Under the pieces are notes generated by a model, which worked only from the letters and a program-made list of their open reading frames with translations, made no database searches and was not told where the DNA came from. A stretch of 64,000 bases of DNA from Rhizobium sp. BK418 (lineage in GTDB: Bacteria > Pseudomonadota > Alphaproteobacteria > Rhizobiales > Rhizobiaceae). Position 1 is the first letter of the stretch, and each line of letters opens with the position of its first letter. This document shows, one piece after another, positions 18,799 to 28,187 of the stretch. The position numbers were made by a program, and so were the translations under genes. Location of the stretch: assembly GCF_004341105.1 (NCBI RefSeq), contig NZ_SLZK01000004.1, positions 1 to 64,000 on the forward strand, in the 5' to 3' direction.

Positions 18799-19446
18799 CT
18801 AAACGGCACATCCCTTCAGAAAGATATCCGCGCACATTCTTGCCCTTGCAGCGATTTCTTCGATATTGGGCGCCGGAAGTTGACGCAGCATGGCCGCGCG
18901 TTGGGGCTCCATGATCATCATGCCGCGCAGCATGCCGCAGGCTGCGTGCGGGTCCTCGAGCCTGATCAGCCCGTGCTCTACCTGGCGGCGCAGCCAGTTT
19001 TCCATAGACGTATTGGTTCTGACGATCGCTTTCTCGTAGAAGGAATTGGCGATTTCCGGAAAGCGGTCGGATTCGCCGATGACGAGGCGCGTGACGGTAA
19101 TCGTGTCCTGTGAAAGCGTCAGCATGCCATAGGCCATCAGCATGCGTTCCAGCCCCTGCCGTAGCTCGGCGGTTGCAAGCGTGCCGGGGTCGAGCGCCAG
19201 AAGAAAGCGTCCGGTTCGATCCGAAACCATTTCGGAAAACAGATCTGCCTTTGTCGGAAACAGGCGATAGAGCGTCTTCGTCGAAACGCCGGCTTCCTGC
19301 GCGATCGCGGCGATGCTGGCCGCTGCGTAACCATTCTCGTGAAACTGTTTGTTGGCGGCCTCGATGATCACGCTGCGTGTGTCCTCGTCGCAGCGGATCT
19401 GCGGCCGGCCACGCGGTCTCTTCTCGATTTCGTGATTTTGGACCAT
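18799..19446 (-). CDS. TetR-family repressor, divergent from EmrAB-type efflux genes
   Basis: ATG 19446 (GGAAA six bases upstream) gives 215 aa; longer frames run into the promoter. The TetR_N HTH is at about residues 15-60 (AAIAQEAGVSTKTLYRLFPT). The ligand-binding part resembles the TetR_C-type domain of AefR-like regulators, with LERMLMAYG. It lies head to head with the efflux operon and probably represses it until a toxic ligand binds. Confidence 0.88.
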   Translation of the reverse strand: MVQNHEIEKRPRGRPQIRCDEDTRSVIIEAANKQFHENGYAAASIAAIAQEAGVSTKTLYRLFPTKADLFSEMVSDRTGRFLLALDPGTLATAELRQGLERMLMAYGMLTLSQDTITVTRLVIGESDRFPEIANSFYEKAIVRTNTSMENWLRRQVEHGLIRLEDPHAACGMLRGMMIMEPQRAAMLRQLPAPNIEEIAARARMCADIFLKGCAV

Positions 19447-19491
19447 CTCGATTTTCCAAATTCCAGTTGACATCTTCTGTTTAGCGCATAT

Positions 19492-19516
19492 TTTGGAAAA
19501 CATCAAGTTTCCTAAA
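19492..19516. promoter_or_regulatory. Candidate TetR operator in the tetR-emrA promoter region
   Basis: The arms TTTGGAAA and TTTCCTAAA are inverted repeats with an 8-base spacer and one mismatch. They lie between the divergent genes, 45 bases from the tetR start and 67 from the emrA-type start. A related half-site (TTTTCCAAA) occurs at about 19452. Confidence 0.45.
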
Positions 19517-19582
19517 TGGTGCTTGAGCCAGATTTCAAGGCCGCGGCCGAGATGACAGCGACCTTTCACCAGGAGAGAGAGA

Positions 19583-20794
19583 ATGTCCGTCAAGAAGCTG
19601 CATGCCCTGAACAACAACGCCACGCCGGTCGATGCATCGGCCCCCGAAACGGCAGCCGAAGCCATGCCCGCAGAGCTCGATGCCGGCAAGACGTCGCGTG
19701 TCATCGAGCCGGCCGTCGCTGCCCCGGCTGCGGAAGCACCAGCCCGCAAGCGCGGCGGCCGTTCTCTGCTGCTCGGCGTGGCTGCCATCGCCATCATTGC
19801 CGCGGCCGCCTATTATGGGCACAATTACTGGACGGTCGGCCGTTTTGAAGTCTCGACCGACGATGCCTATGTGAAGGCCGACAGCACCACGGTCGCTCCG
19901 AAAGTCTCCGGCTATCTTGCCGAAGTTCTCGTCGGCGACAATGAAACGGTCAAGGCCGGCCAGCCGCTCGCCCGCATCGATGACCGCGATTTCCGCACAG
20001 CACTCGATCAGGCGAAGGCCGATGTCGCAGCTGCCGAAGCGACCGTCAATGCCAAGCAGGCTTCGCTCAATATCCAGCAGTCGACGATTGCTGCCGCCCG
20101 GGCCACACTCGATGTCGACAAGGCCAATGAGACTTTTGCCGAGCAAAACAGCAAGCGTTACAGCAATCTTGCCACCAGCGGCTATGCGCCGGTTCAGACC
20201 GCTCAGCAGGCTGCCTCGGCAATCGCGGCGGCTCAAGCAACGATCGTGCGCGACACCGCTGGGCTCGAAGCCGCAGCGAAACAGGTCGATCTCCTGAATG
20301 CCGAGCTTGCCCAGGCGCGCGCAACACTCGCCCATGACCAGGCCGTTGCGCATCAGGCCGAGCTCAACCTCTCCTACGCGACGATTGTTGCACCGGTCGA
20401 CGGCACGGTCGGCAATCGCACCCTGCGCGTCGGCCAATACGTCCAGGCCGGCACGCAGCTGATGGCGGTGGTTCCGACGACGGCCGCTTATATCGTCGCC
20501 AACTACAAGGAAACGCAGCTCACCGACGTCCACGCCGGTCAGCCTGTCGATATCGAGGTCGATATGTTCCCAGGCCGCACCTATCACGGCCATGTCGACA
20601 GCCTTGCTCCGGCAAGCGGTCAGGAATTCGCTCTCCTGCCGCCCGACAACGCCACCGGCAACTTCACCAAGGTCGTCCAGCGCATCCCGGTCAAGATCGT
20701 CCTCGATGGCGATGCCACCGAAAAAGATGATCTACGTCCCGGAATGTCCGTCCAGCCAAGCATCGACACCAAAGCCGATGCCGGCAGCCGCTAA
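19583..20794 (+). CDS. HlyD/EmrA-type membrane-fusion subunit of a multidrug efflux system
   Basis: This encodes 403 aa. An Ala/Pro-rich cytoplasmic stretch is followed by one membrane helix (LLLGVAAIAIIAAAAYYG at about residues 60-77). Next come a biotinyl-lipoyl-like segment (STDDAYVKADSTTVAPKVSG), a coiled-coil hairpin rich in Ala, Gln and Lys (about 120-235), and a beta-barrel with VPTTAAYIVANYKETQL. With the MFS pump that follows 24 bases later it forms an EmrAB-like pair spanning the periplasm to an outer-membrane channel encoded elsewhere. Confidence 0.92.
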   Translation: MSVKKLHALNNNATPVDASAPETAAEAMPAELDAGKTSRVIEPAVAAPAAEAPARKRGGRSLLLGVAAIAIIAAAAYYGHNYWTVGRFEVSTDDAYVKADSTTVAPKVSGYLAEVLVGDNETVKAGQPLARIDDRDFRTALDQAKADVAAAEATVNAKQASLNIQQSTIAAARATLDVDKANETFAEQNSKRYSNLATSGYAPVQTAQQAASAIAAAQATIVRDTAGLEAAAKQVDLLNAELAQARATLAHDQAVAHQAELNLSYATIVAPVDGTVGNRTLRVGQYVQAGTQLMAVVPTTAAYIVANYKETQLTDVHAGQPVDIEVDMFPGRTYHGHVDSLAPASGQEFALLPPDNATGNFTKVVQRIPVKIVLDGDATEKDDLRPGMSVQPSIDTKADAGSR

Positions 20795-20818
20795 GCGCTG
20801 AGGGCAGGAGATCGTGTC

Positions 20819-22402
20819 ATGTCCAGTATCGCAGCAACATCAGGCGCTACGCCGCAGCCGAGCGCCAGCGCCAAAGAATGGATCGCCGTCCTCGCCGGCA
20901 TGATCGGTGCCTTCATGGCGATCCTCAATATCCAGATTACCAATGCCTCGCTTCTCGATATCGAGGGCGGCATCGGGACGGGCGTCGACAACGGCGCCTG
21001 GATTTCCACGTCATACCTGATCGGCGAGATCGTCGTCATACCGCTGACGGCCTATTTCAGCAATGTCTTTTCGTTCCGCCGTTATATTCTCGTCAATTCC
21101 ATCCTCTTCCCGCTCTTCTCGATGGCTTGTGCCTTCGCCCATGACCTCGGCACGATGATCCTGCTGCGCGGCCTGCAGGGCTTTGCCGGCGGCGTGCTGA
21201 TCCCTATGGCCTTCACCATGGTGCTGACCAAGCTGCCGAAGGGGCAGCAGCCGCTTGGCCTTGCCATATTTGCCCTGTCGGTCACCTTCGCTCCGGCCAT
21301 CGGCCCGACGATCGGCGGTTACCTGACGGAAAATTACGGATGGCAGACGATATTCTTCATCAACACCATCCCGAGCCTTATCATGGCGGCAGCTCTTGCC
21401 TTGACGCTCGACAAGCAGCCGATGCAGCTTCATCTCCTGAAGGAAGGGGATTGGGCCGGCATCATCACCATGGCGATCGGCCTTTCGGCGCTGCAGACCG
21501 TGCTCGAGGAAGGCAATAAGGATGACTGGTTCTCCTCGCCCTTCATCGTCAAGCTCAGCATCGTCGCCTTCGTCTTTCTTGCCGCCTTCATCTGGATCGA
21601 GCTGACGGTCAAGAAGCCGCTGGTCAAGCTGCGGTTGTTGACGCAACGCAACTTCGGCATCGGCGTCTTGGTCAATGTGCTGGTTGGCGTGGCGCTCTTC
21701 GGCACGGTGTATATCCTGCCGCAATATCTCGGCCAGGTGCAGCGCTACAATGCCGAGCAGATCGGCAATGTGCTTGCCTGGACCGGCTTGCCGCAGCTGC
21801 TGCTCATCCCGCTCGTGCCGGTTCTGATGAAGCGTTTCGACGCTCGCTATATCGGCTTCCTTGGTATCTCGATCTTTGCGATCAGTTGCTTCATGAACAT
21901 CACGCTCTCGGCCAACAATGCCGGCGACCAGTTCTGGATCCCGAATATTGTGCGCGCCATCGGCCAGGCCCTGGTGCTGACCCCGATCACGGCCATTACC
22001 ACGGCCGGCATTGCGCCCGCAGATGCCGCCGCCGCCTCGGGCCTCACGAATATGCTGCGCAATCTCGGTGGCGCGGTCGGCACGGCCTCGCTCGGCACGA
22101 TCCTGACGAAGCGGGAGCAGTTCCATTCCAACATCATCGGCCAGTCGATTACGTTGACCCGTGATGAAGTCCGCGACCGCCTGACCCAGCTCACAGGTTA
22201 TTTCACCCAGCATGGTGTCACCGATCCGGCGGTCGCATCGCAGAAGGCGATCGTCGCGCTTGGTCAGGTCGTCAAGCGCCAGGCGCTGATCATGGGCTTC
22301 AGCGATACGTTTGCTGTCATCGGCGTGGTGCTGGCTCTGGCGGCAATTGCTCTGCTTCTCACCAAAAAGCCACAGGCTGGCGGAGGCGCAGGCGCCCATT
22401 GA
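20819..22402 (+). CDS. DHA2-family (EmrB-type) MFS multidrug efflux pump
   Basis: This encodes 527 aa with 14 predicted membrane helices. Near the N-terminus the DHA2 motif region reads GAFMAILNIQITNASL, and motif C is APAIGPTIGGYLTENYGWQ. It exports drugs by proton antiport together with the upstream fusion protein. GGAG lies eight bases before ATG 20819. The product ends AGGGAGAH. Confidence 0.93.
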   Translation: MSSIAATSGATPQPSASAKEWIAVLAGMIGAFMAILNIQITNASLLDIEGGIGTGVDNGAWISTSYLIGEIVVIPLTAYFSNVFSFRRYILVNSILFPLFSMACAFAHDLGTMILLRGLQGFAGGVLIPMAFTMVLTKLPKGQQPLGLAIFALSVTFAPAIGPTIGGYLTENYGWQTIFFINTIPSLIMAAALALTLDKQPMQLHLLKEGDWAGIITMAIGLSALQTVLEEGNKDDWFSSPFIVKLSIVAFVFLAAFIWIELTVKKPLVKLRLLTQRNFGIGVLVNVLVGVALFGTVYILPQYLGQVQRYNAEQIGNVLAWTGLPQLLLIPLVPVLMKRFDARYIGFLGISIFAISCFMNITLSANNAGDQFWIPNIVRAIGQALVLTPITAITTAGIAPADAAAASGLTNMLRNLGGAVGTASLGTILTKREQFHSNIIGQSITLTRDEVRDRLTQLTGYFTQHGVTDPAVASQKAIVALGQVVKRQALIMGFSDTFAVIGVVLALAAIALLLTKKPQAGGGAGAH

Positions 22403-22473
22403 GGCACCTGTCCAGCACATATCAACCAGACGATCTGCAGCAACCAACACCGGTCGGAGACGGCCGGGTGAGC

Positions 22474-23607
22474 TCACGCGAGCGCTTGGGCGACGTCGGC
22501 TTGATGTCTTGCTTGTAGATCCGCGGCGGAGGGTGCGACAACTCTCAACAAAGGCAATAGTTGCTCCCCCTGGCGCTTGATCTCGGAGAGATAGGGCGTG
22601 TCGGAAAGCACGAAATGGCTGATGCCGAGCGCCTGGTATTTGCGCAGCGAGCGGGCGACATCCGCAGCGGAGCCCACCAGCCAGGTGGTGCCCGCACCAC
22701 CACCACCGAACTTGCCGGGCGTGGTGTAGAGATTGTCGTCGAGCACTTCGCCGCGCTGATGCAGGTCGAGCAGGCGCTGCTGGCCGACGGCGACCGCCCG
22801 TTGGTGATCATGCCAGCCGACACCGTTATTTTTTGCCATTTCGGCCACCTTGGCTTCGGCATCGGCCCAGGCCTCTTCCGTCGTGTCGCGGACGAGTGTC
22901 GTGATCCTTAGTCCAAATTCAAGCGGCGGCAGATCGCGGTCGAGGTCGCGGCTAAGCTGCTTCAGACGCTCTATCCGCTCCCTTACGCCGTCAAGCGGCT
23001 CCCCCCAGAACAGCTGGATATCGGCCTCTGTGGCCGAAACTCGCTCGGCTGCTTCCGATGCCCCACCGAAATAGAGTTTCGGGTGACGGCGCACTCCGCG
23101 GGCTTCGATGCGCGGCACGACAGTGGAGTCGCTGACCCCGAAATGTTCACCTGCATAGGTGACATTTTCTTCGGTCCAGAGCCTTCGCACCAGGCGCATG
23201 AACTCCTTGGTGCGGGCGTAGCGATGGGCCTGATCACCCTCGTTGTCGCCATAGGCGGCAAGATTGTCCTTGCCCGAGACGATGTTGACACGCACGCGTC
23301 CGCCGGTGAGGTGATCCAGAGAGGCAGCCGCCGAGGCGAAATTGGCCGGCCGCCAATAGCCGGGGCGGATTGCAATCAGCGGTTCGAAAGTGGTCGTGCG
23401 GGCCGCAAGAGCCGTTGCGACCGTGAAGGTGTCCGGGCGGCCCCAGCCAGTGCCGATGAGCGCGCCCTTCCAGCCATGCTCTTCAAGCGCCTTGGCGTGG
23501 CTCGTCAGCGTTTCCAGGCTGTTGTGGTTTTCGACCGCGGAATCGCCGCGGTGGCCGGCTTTGACGGCATTGGGGATATAACAGAGGAATTCCGGGTTGC
23601 TGCTCAT
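22474..23607 (-). CDS. SsuD-like flavin-dependent (LLM-class) sulfonate monooxygenase
   Basis: This encodes 377 aa. It begins with a bacterial-luciferase-like barrel (FLCYIPNAVKAGHRGD) and contains SLDHLTGGRVRVNIVSGK and RYARTKEFMRLVRRLW, typical of alkanesulfonate monooxygenases. These enzymes use reduced FMN and oxygen to release sulfite from a C-S bond. It is last in an operon with an aliphatic-sulfonate-type ABC importer, which supports sulfur scavenging. The exact substrate is unknown, and no flavin reductase gene is adjacent. Confidence 0.88.
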   Translation of the reverse strand: MSSNPEFLCYIPNAVKAGHRGDSAVENHNSLETLTSHAKALEEHGWKGALIGTGWGRPDTFTVATALAARTTTFEPLIAIRPGYWRPANFASAAASLDHLTGGRVRVNIVSGKDNLAAYGDNEGDQAHRYARTKEFMRLVRRLWTEENVTYAGEHFGVSDSTVVPRIEARGVRRHPKLYFGGASEAAERVSATEADIQLFWGEPLDGVRERIERLKQLSRDLDRDLPPLEFGLRITTLVRDTTEEAWADAEAKVAEMAKNNGVGWHDHQRAVAVGQQRLLDLHQRGEVLDDNLYTTPGKFGGGGAGTTWLVGSAADVARSLRKYQALGISHFVLSDTPYLSEIKRQGEQLLPLLRVVAPSAADLQARHQADVAQALA

Positions 23608-23695
23608 GCGATGCGCCTGCGGTTTTTACCGGTTCGAAGGATGGGCGACGGGGCTCCAATTCGAGCCCTGTCGCCTGCGTGGCAGAAACAAGAAA

Positions 23696-25072
23696 CTATC
23701 CCGCTGCGCGAGCCGCTTCGCTCTGCCGGGCCTTGAGTGCGAGCGCGTTTGCGGGACGCCGCAGGCCGAGGTTCTCGCGCAGCGTCGTGCCCTCATATTC
23801 CTCGCGGAAAAGACCGCGCTTGCGCAGGATCGGCACGACCTGATCGACGAAATCCGTCAGTCCTGTCGGCAGGATCGGCGGCATGATGTTGAAGGCATCG
23901 GCCGCACCATTGTCGAACCATTCCTGCATCGCGTCGGCCACCTGTTCCGGCGTACCGACGACGGTGCGATGTCCGCGAGCCGTGGCGACCGCCAGATAGA
24001 ATTCTCGCAGCGTCATGTTGTTGCGGGAGACGAGGTCGGTGACCAGTTTCAGACGGCTCTTGTTGAGTTCGGTCGTGTCAGGCAGCGGCGGGGCCGGATC
24101 GTCGAGGGAGTAGCCGGAGAGATCGACGCCCTTATAATGGCGGGACAGGATATTCCAGGCGACCGAGGGGTGAACGAGCGACTGGATGTAGTCGTAATTC
24201 GCCTTGGCCTCAGCCTGCGTGCCGCCGAGGACGGGAAAGATGCCGGGACTGATCAGCAGCTCGTCGGAGCTACGCCCGTAGCGGGCAAGCCGTCCCTTGA
24301 CGTCCGAATAGAATTCCTGGGCGTCTTCCAGCGTCTGGTTGGCGGTAAAGATCATTTCGGCAGTACGCGCCGCGAGCTCGCGCCCCGGTTCGGATGCGCC
24401 GGCCTGGACGATGACGGGATAACCCTGAACCGGGCGGCCGACATTCAGGGGACCGCTGACGGTGAAGAACTGGCCCTTATGGTCGAGCTGATGCACTTTG
24501 TCGGGATCGAGATAGACGCCGCTTTCCTTGTCGCGGATGAAGGCGTCATCCTCATAGGAATCCCACAAACCCTTCACCAGATCGACGAATTCCTCAGCAC
24601 GCGCATAACGGTCAGCATGGGCGGGATGTCCGGGGATTGAGAAGTTCTTGGAGACATCCGCTCCCGTGGTGACGACGTTCCATGCTGCCCGTCCCTTGGA
24701 AATATAGTCGAGCGAAGCGAACTTGCGGGCAAGCAGATAGGGGTCTTCATAGGTGGTGGAGGCGGTTGCGACAAAGCCGATATGGCTTGTTACCTGCGAG
24801 AGCGCCGCCCACAGCGTGACCGGCTCGAAATGAGCGCCTTGCGCCGTTCGGCGCAGCGCCTCGGGATCTTTTGCCCGCTCCCAGCCGGCCGGGCTATCGG
24901 CAACGAAGACCAAATCGAATTTGCCGCGCTCGGCAGTTTGCGCGAGCTCGCGATAGTGATCGATGTTGAGGCCGGCATCGGCCTGCGCATCGGGGTGGCG
25001 CCAGGCGGCGATGTGATGGCCCGTTGCCATGATGAATGCGCCAAGCCGCATCTGTCTTTTCTGACTAGCCAT
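23696..25072 (-). CDS. NtaA/SnaA/DszA-family flavin monooxygenase
   Basis: This encodes 458 aa. Family features are LGAFIMATGHHIAAWRHP at the N-terminus, FVADSPAGWERAKDP, ATASTTYEDPYLLARKFASL and GRAAWNVVTT. Relatives include nitrilotriacetate monooxygenase A, the DszA sulfone monooxygenase and SfnG-like enzymes. They take FMNH2 from a separate reductase and cleave C-N or C-S bonds. Its place between a sulfonate-type ABC ATPase and an SsuD-like gene favours an organosulfur substrate. Confidence 0.9.
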   Translation of the reverse strand: MASQKRQMRLGAFIMATGHHIAAWRHPDAQADAGLNIDHYRELAQTAERGKFDLVFVADSPAGWERAKDPEALRRTAQGAHFEPVTLWAALSQVTSHIGFVATASTTYEDPYLLARKFASLDYISKGRAAWNVVTTGADVSKNFSIPGHPAHADRYARAEEFVDLVKGLWDSYEDDAFIRDKESGVYLDPDKVHQLDHKGQFFTVSGPLNVGRPVQGYPVIVQAGASEPGRELAARTAEMIFTANQTLEDAQEFYSDVKGRLARYGRSSDELLISPGIFPVLGGTQAEAKANYDYIQSLVHPSVAWNILSRHYKGVDLSGYSLDDPAPPLPDTTELNKSRLKLVTDLVSRNNMTLREFYLAVATARGHRTVVGTPEQVADAMQEWFDNGAADAFNIMPPILPTGLTDFVDQVVPILRKRGLFREEYEGTTLRENLGLRRPANALALKARQSEAARAAG

Positions 25073-25090
25073 GATGATCTCCGTTGAGTT

Positions 25091-25831
25091 TCAGGCAGCG
25101 CGGCGGCCGGGAACATTCACCCCGAGCCGGCCAAGCAGTTGGGTCCGGATTTGTGCGAAACGCCGATCGCCGTGATCACGGGGCGCCGGCAGATCGATGT
25201 GCAGATCTTCGACGAAACGCCCTTCGTCGAGCACCAGGATCCGGTCGGCGAGCGAGATCGCCTCATCGACATCATGGGTAACGAGGAGAACGGCGGGACG
25301 GTGCCTGGCGCAGAGTTCGCGCAAGAGGTCATGCATTTTCAGCCGGGTCAGCGCGTCGAGGGCGCCGAACGGCTCGTCGGCGAGAAGCAGGGCCGGCTCC
25401 CGTACCAGCGAACGGGCAAGGGCCACCCTCTGCTGCTCGCCGCCCGATAGCTGGTTTGGCCAGGCCGTTTCCCGTCCTTCGAGACCGACTTCGGCGAGCG
25501 CCTTGCGACCGGCTTCCTGTCCGGCGCCGCCCGGCAGACCGAGCGTGACATTCTGGATGGTTGTACGCCATGGCAGCAGTCGCGCATCCTGGAACACCAC
25601 CGAAAGCCTTTCGGGCGTCTCCAGCGCGCCGGTTCCCTCGACCTCATGATCGAGACCGGCAAGGGCACGCAGAAAGGTGCTCTTGCCCGAACCGCTCTTT
25701 CCGAGCAGGGCAACGAACTCGCCCTCTCCAATATCGAGATCGACGCCGTCGAGGATCGTCTTTGCCGCAAAGCGGCGAACGAGCTTTTCGACGTGGACGG
25801 CAGGTTTCAGTTGGCCAGGGTGCGGCGCCAT
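25091..25831 (-). CDS. ABC transporter ATPase of nitrate/sulfonate/taurine type (SsuB-like)
   Basis: ATG 25831 gives 246 aa; the much longer open frame upstream is coding for the permease in another frame. Walker A is GKSGSGKST, the signature is LSGGEQQRVALARS, Walker B is LLADEPFGALD, and the H-loop is LVTHDVDEA. It overlaps the end of the permease gene by 25 bases, which indicates coupling. Confidence 0.9.
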   Translation of the reverse strand: MAPHPGQLKPAVHVEKLVRRFAAKTILDGVDLDIGEGEFVALLGKSGSGKSTFLRALAGLDHEVEGTGALETPERLSVVFQDARLLPWRTTIQNVTLGLPGGAGQEAGRKALAEVGLEGRETAWPNQLSGGEQQRVALARSLVREPALLLADEPFGALDALTRLKMHDLLRELCARHRPAVLLVTHDVDEAISLADRILVLDEGRFVEDLHIDLPAPRDHGDRRFAQIRTQLLGRLGVNVPGRRAA

Positions 25832-26685
25832 TTGAGGGCCCTCCGTTCGATGAGGCGGACGATGCCATCCGAAACGAGACCGAGCAGCACATAGACCACG
25901 AGGCCGACGAGGATGACGTCGGTCTGGCCGTAGGTGCGGGCGAGGTCGATCATATAGCCGAGGCCGCTGGTGGAATTGATCTGTTCGACTACCACGAGCG
26001 ACACCCAGCACAGGGTGACGGCAAAGCGCAGGCCGAGGAGAAAACCGGGCAGAGCACCCGGTAGCACGACGTGGAAGATGAAATCCCTCTGGCTCATGCG
26101 TAGGGTTTCCGCGAGCTCGACATAGCGGCTGTCGATGCTGCGCAGGGCATTATGCGTGTGGATATAGATTGGAATGACGACGGCGAGCACGATGGTCGTG
26201 ACCTTCATGCCTTCGCCAATCCCGAACCAAAGAATGAAAAGCGGGATCAGCGCCAGTGTCGGGATAGCGCGTTTGATCTGGATCGGTCCGTCGATTAGCG
26301 CCTCGCCGATGCGCGACAGGCCGGCGATGAGCGCGAGGGCGGTGCCGACGACCAGGCCGATGCTGAGGCCGAGCAGCGCACGGGTCGCAGATGTTACGAA
26401 ATTGTCCTGCAGGCGGCCCTCGGCGATCAGACGCCCGAAGGCCTCGACGACCGTCCAGGGTGCCGAGAGAATGCGCGGATCGATCCATCCGAGCCCCGAC
26501 CCGGCAACCCATGCCAGCACCAGCAGGGCCGGACCGATCTGCAGTCCGAAGGGTATTTCGCGTCCGGGGCCGAGCCTGCGGCGGGCGCGGGCGTGGCCCG
26601 GCTTCGGCGCCGCGCGCACGGCAACGCTTTCGCGCGCCGACGTCCATCGTGTCTTGACGTTATCTGCATCCCAAGTGGTTGCCAT
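25807..26685 (-). CDS. ABC transporter permease of nitrate/sulfonate/taurine type (SsuC-like)
   Basis: This encodes 292 aa. A basic N-terminal stretch of about 45 residues precedes six membrane segments. The EAA loop reads ELAETLRMSQRDFIFHVVLP. It partners the overlapping ATPase and the upstream-encoded binding protein. The product ends in basic residues (ERRALKWRRTLAN). Confidence 0.9.
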   Translation of the reverse strand: MATTWDADNVKTRWTSARESVAVRAAPKPGHARARRRLGPGREIPFGLQIGPALLVLAWVAGSGLGWIDPRILSAPWTVVEAFGRLIAEGRLQDNFVTSATRALLGLSIGLVVGTALALIAGLSRIGEALIDGPIQIKRAIPTLALIPLFILWFGIGEGMKVTTIVLAVVIPIYIHTHNALRSIDSRYVELAETLRMSQRDFIFHVVLPGALPGFLLGLRFAVTLCWVSLVVVEQINSTSGLGYMIDLARTYGQTDVILVGLVVYVLLGLVSDGIVRLIERRALKWRRTLAN

Positions 26686-26729
26686 GCTTCCGATCTCCTC
26701 AATCTATGCCTGTTGGGACGGCACGCTGG

Positions 26730-27758
26730 TCACTGGCTCCTGCTCAGAGCGGATGCAGCGACTTTTTCGAAGCGGTTGTCGAAGATCTTTTCGACGTCGA
26801 ACGGCTTGTAGCCGAGCTCTCCAGCCAGCAGGTTGATGGTGTCCTGGTGGCGCTTTTTCACGTCGGCCCAGCTATCGGGGATCACCTGCGTGCCGGCGAG
26901 CTCGACGAGAAATTCGGCATCCTCGCGGCTCAGGCCCTGCTGGCCGATATAATATTCCTTGATCCAGATGTCGGGATGCTGATCGATCCATTCGGTGGCG
27001 CGTGCCCAGAGGCGGACATATTGGGCGAGAGCGGCCGCTTTGGCAGGATCATCCAGCACCCATTGCGGTGCATAGAGATGCGACGGGTCGTCCCGCAGGC
27101 CATGTTCGATGAGGGTGGCGCCCTCCCGACCGTATTGAGCGATATAACGACGGATATAGACGCCGCCGAGGGGCGCGATATCGACCTGCTTGCTTGCCAG
27201 TGCCTTTGGATAGACATCGCCCGTGCTCGGCAGTTCGACGAGGGTGGCGTCCTTCTTCGTCAGTCCCGCGGCATGGAGCGCGCGAAGGACGAGGGTGCCC
27301 TGCGCCTGGCCGGGGCTGAAGGCGATGCGCTTGCCGCGGAAATCTGCCAGCGACTTGACGTCGACACCGGGTGCTATGCCAAAACGGTAGATCGGATTGG
27401 CAATCGGGTCCTTCCGTTCGCGATAGGCGATATTGCGGACCGGCAGATTGTTCCAGTTCGCGAAGATCGAGGGGATTTCGGCGACGGAGCCGACGTCGAG
27501 CGCGTGGGCGCGGAAGGCCTCCGAGGTTTGTGGGCCGCCGCTGAGATTGGCCCATTTGACCTCAAAGGTCAGTTCCTTAATGAGACCGGAAACCTCTAGA
27601 GCTTTCTGCGTGACCGGGTCACCGACTGTCAGAACCGTTTCCGGTGGCACCTTGTCGAGCAGTGGTGCGCTCGTTTCGGCCACCGCGTTGCCGAACATGC
27701 CGAGGGAGATGAGGCCGAGGCCAAGCACAGCCGTTCCCAATGTCTTTGCCAGTGTCAT
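26730..27758 (-). CDS. Periplasmic binding protein of sulfonate-type ABC importer (SsuA-like)
   Basis: This encodes 342 aa with a signal peptide (MTLAKTLGTAVLGLGLISLG, cleavage near AVAE). The NMT1/SsuA-like domain follows, with the typical ALDVGSVAEIPSIFA, then AFSPGQAQGTLVLRAL. It is first in the operon. An unusual tandem TCTATAGA element lies 65-81 bases upstream of its start. Confidence 0.9.
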   Translation of the reverse strand: MTLAKTLGTAVLGLGLISLGMFGNAVAETSAPLLDKVPPETVLTVGDPVTQKALEVSGLIKELTFEVKWANLSGGPQTSEAFRAHALDVGSVAEIPSIFANWNNLPVRNIAYRERKDPIANPIYRFGIAPGVDVKSLADFRGKRIAFSPGQAQGTLVLRALHAAGLTKKDATLVELPSTGDVYPKALASKQVDIAPLGGVYIRRYIAQYGREGATLIEHGLRDDPSHLYAPQWVLDDPAKAAALAQYVRLWARATEWIDQHPDIWIKEYYIGQQGLSREDAEFLVELAGTQVIPDSWADVKKRHQDTINLLAGELGYKPFDVEKIFDNRFEKVAASALSRSQ

Positions 27759-27822
27759 CGTCGATGTTTCCCGTTTATGGTTGCAATGGGCAGGGAGCGA
27801 TGACAGAGAGGGTGTCTAATTT

Positions 27823-27839
27823 TCTATAGAATCTATAGA
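27823..27839 (-). promoter_or_regulatory. Tandem TCTATAGA palindromes upstream of the sulfonate operon
   Basis: Two perfect 8-bp palindromes TCTATAGA are separated by one base (27823-27830 and 27832-27839). They lie in the 430-bp divergent gap 27759-28187, 65-81 bases before the binding-protein start. They are AT-rich within GC-rich DNA, which fits a -10 region or a repressor/activator site. The rest of the gap holds no recognised gene. Confidence 0.45.
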
Positions 27840-28187
27840 CTATTTATTCCTTTCGTTCGCCGGTTCATGAAAAATCATACCAAGGGAAAAGACCAGATGG
27901 GTGCCGACGTCGCTTGCCGCAGACAGGTTTAGTTTCGGTACGGGCGAGAAGACGTGGTCTGAAGTTTCGATGAGATCGAGGTCAGAGCAGCGAAGCCGAT
28001 ACAATCCCCCAGCCTTTCGTAACATAAACCTACAACCGGACTTTCTCTTAACTTTCCAGAAACCCTGTCTTGCTTCGGAGAGTAGATGAAAACCTCCTTC
28101 GGTGCAGAATGGTTACATTCCTTTACGTTCCGCTGTTAAAGTCACGTCCGAAAGATCCGCTAACGCGGCTTTACGGTTGAGATAACG

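Noticed and set aside
18799..19797. 332-aa version of the TetR protein
   Set aside because: The first 117 residues cover the divergent promoter and the start of the efflux gene; ATG 19446 has a ribosome site.
21011..22477. 488-aa minus-strand open frame opposite the EmrB-type pump
   Set aside because: Composition is highly charged and it mirrors a 14-helix membrane protein.
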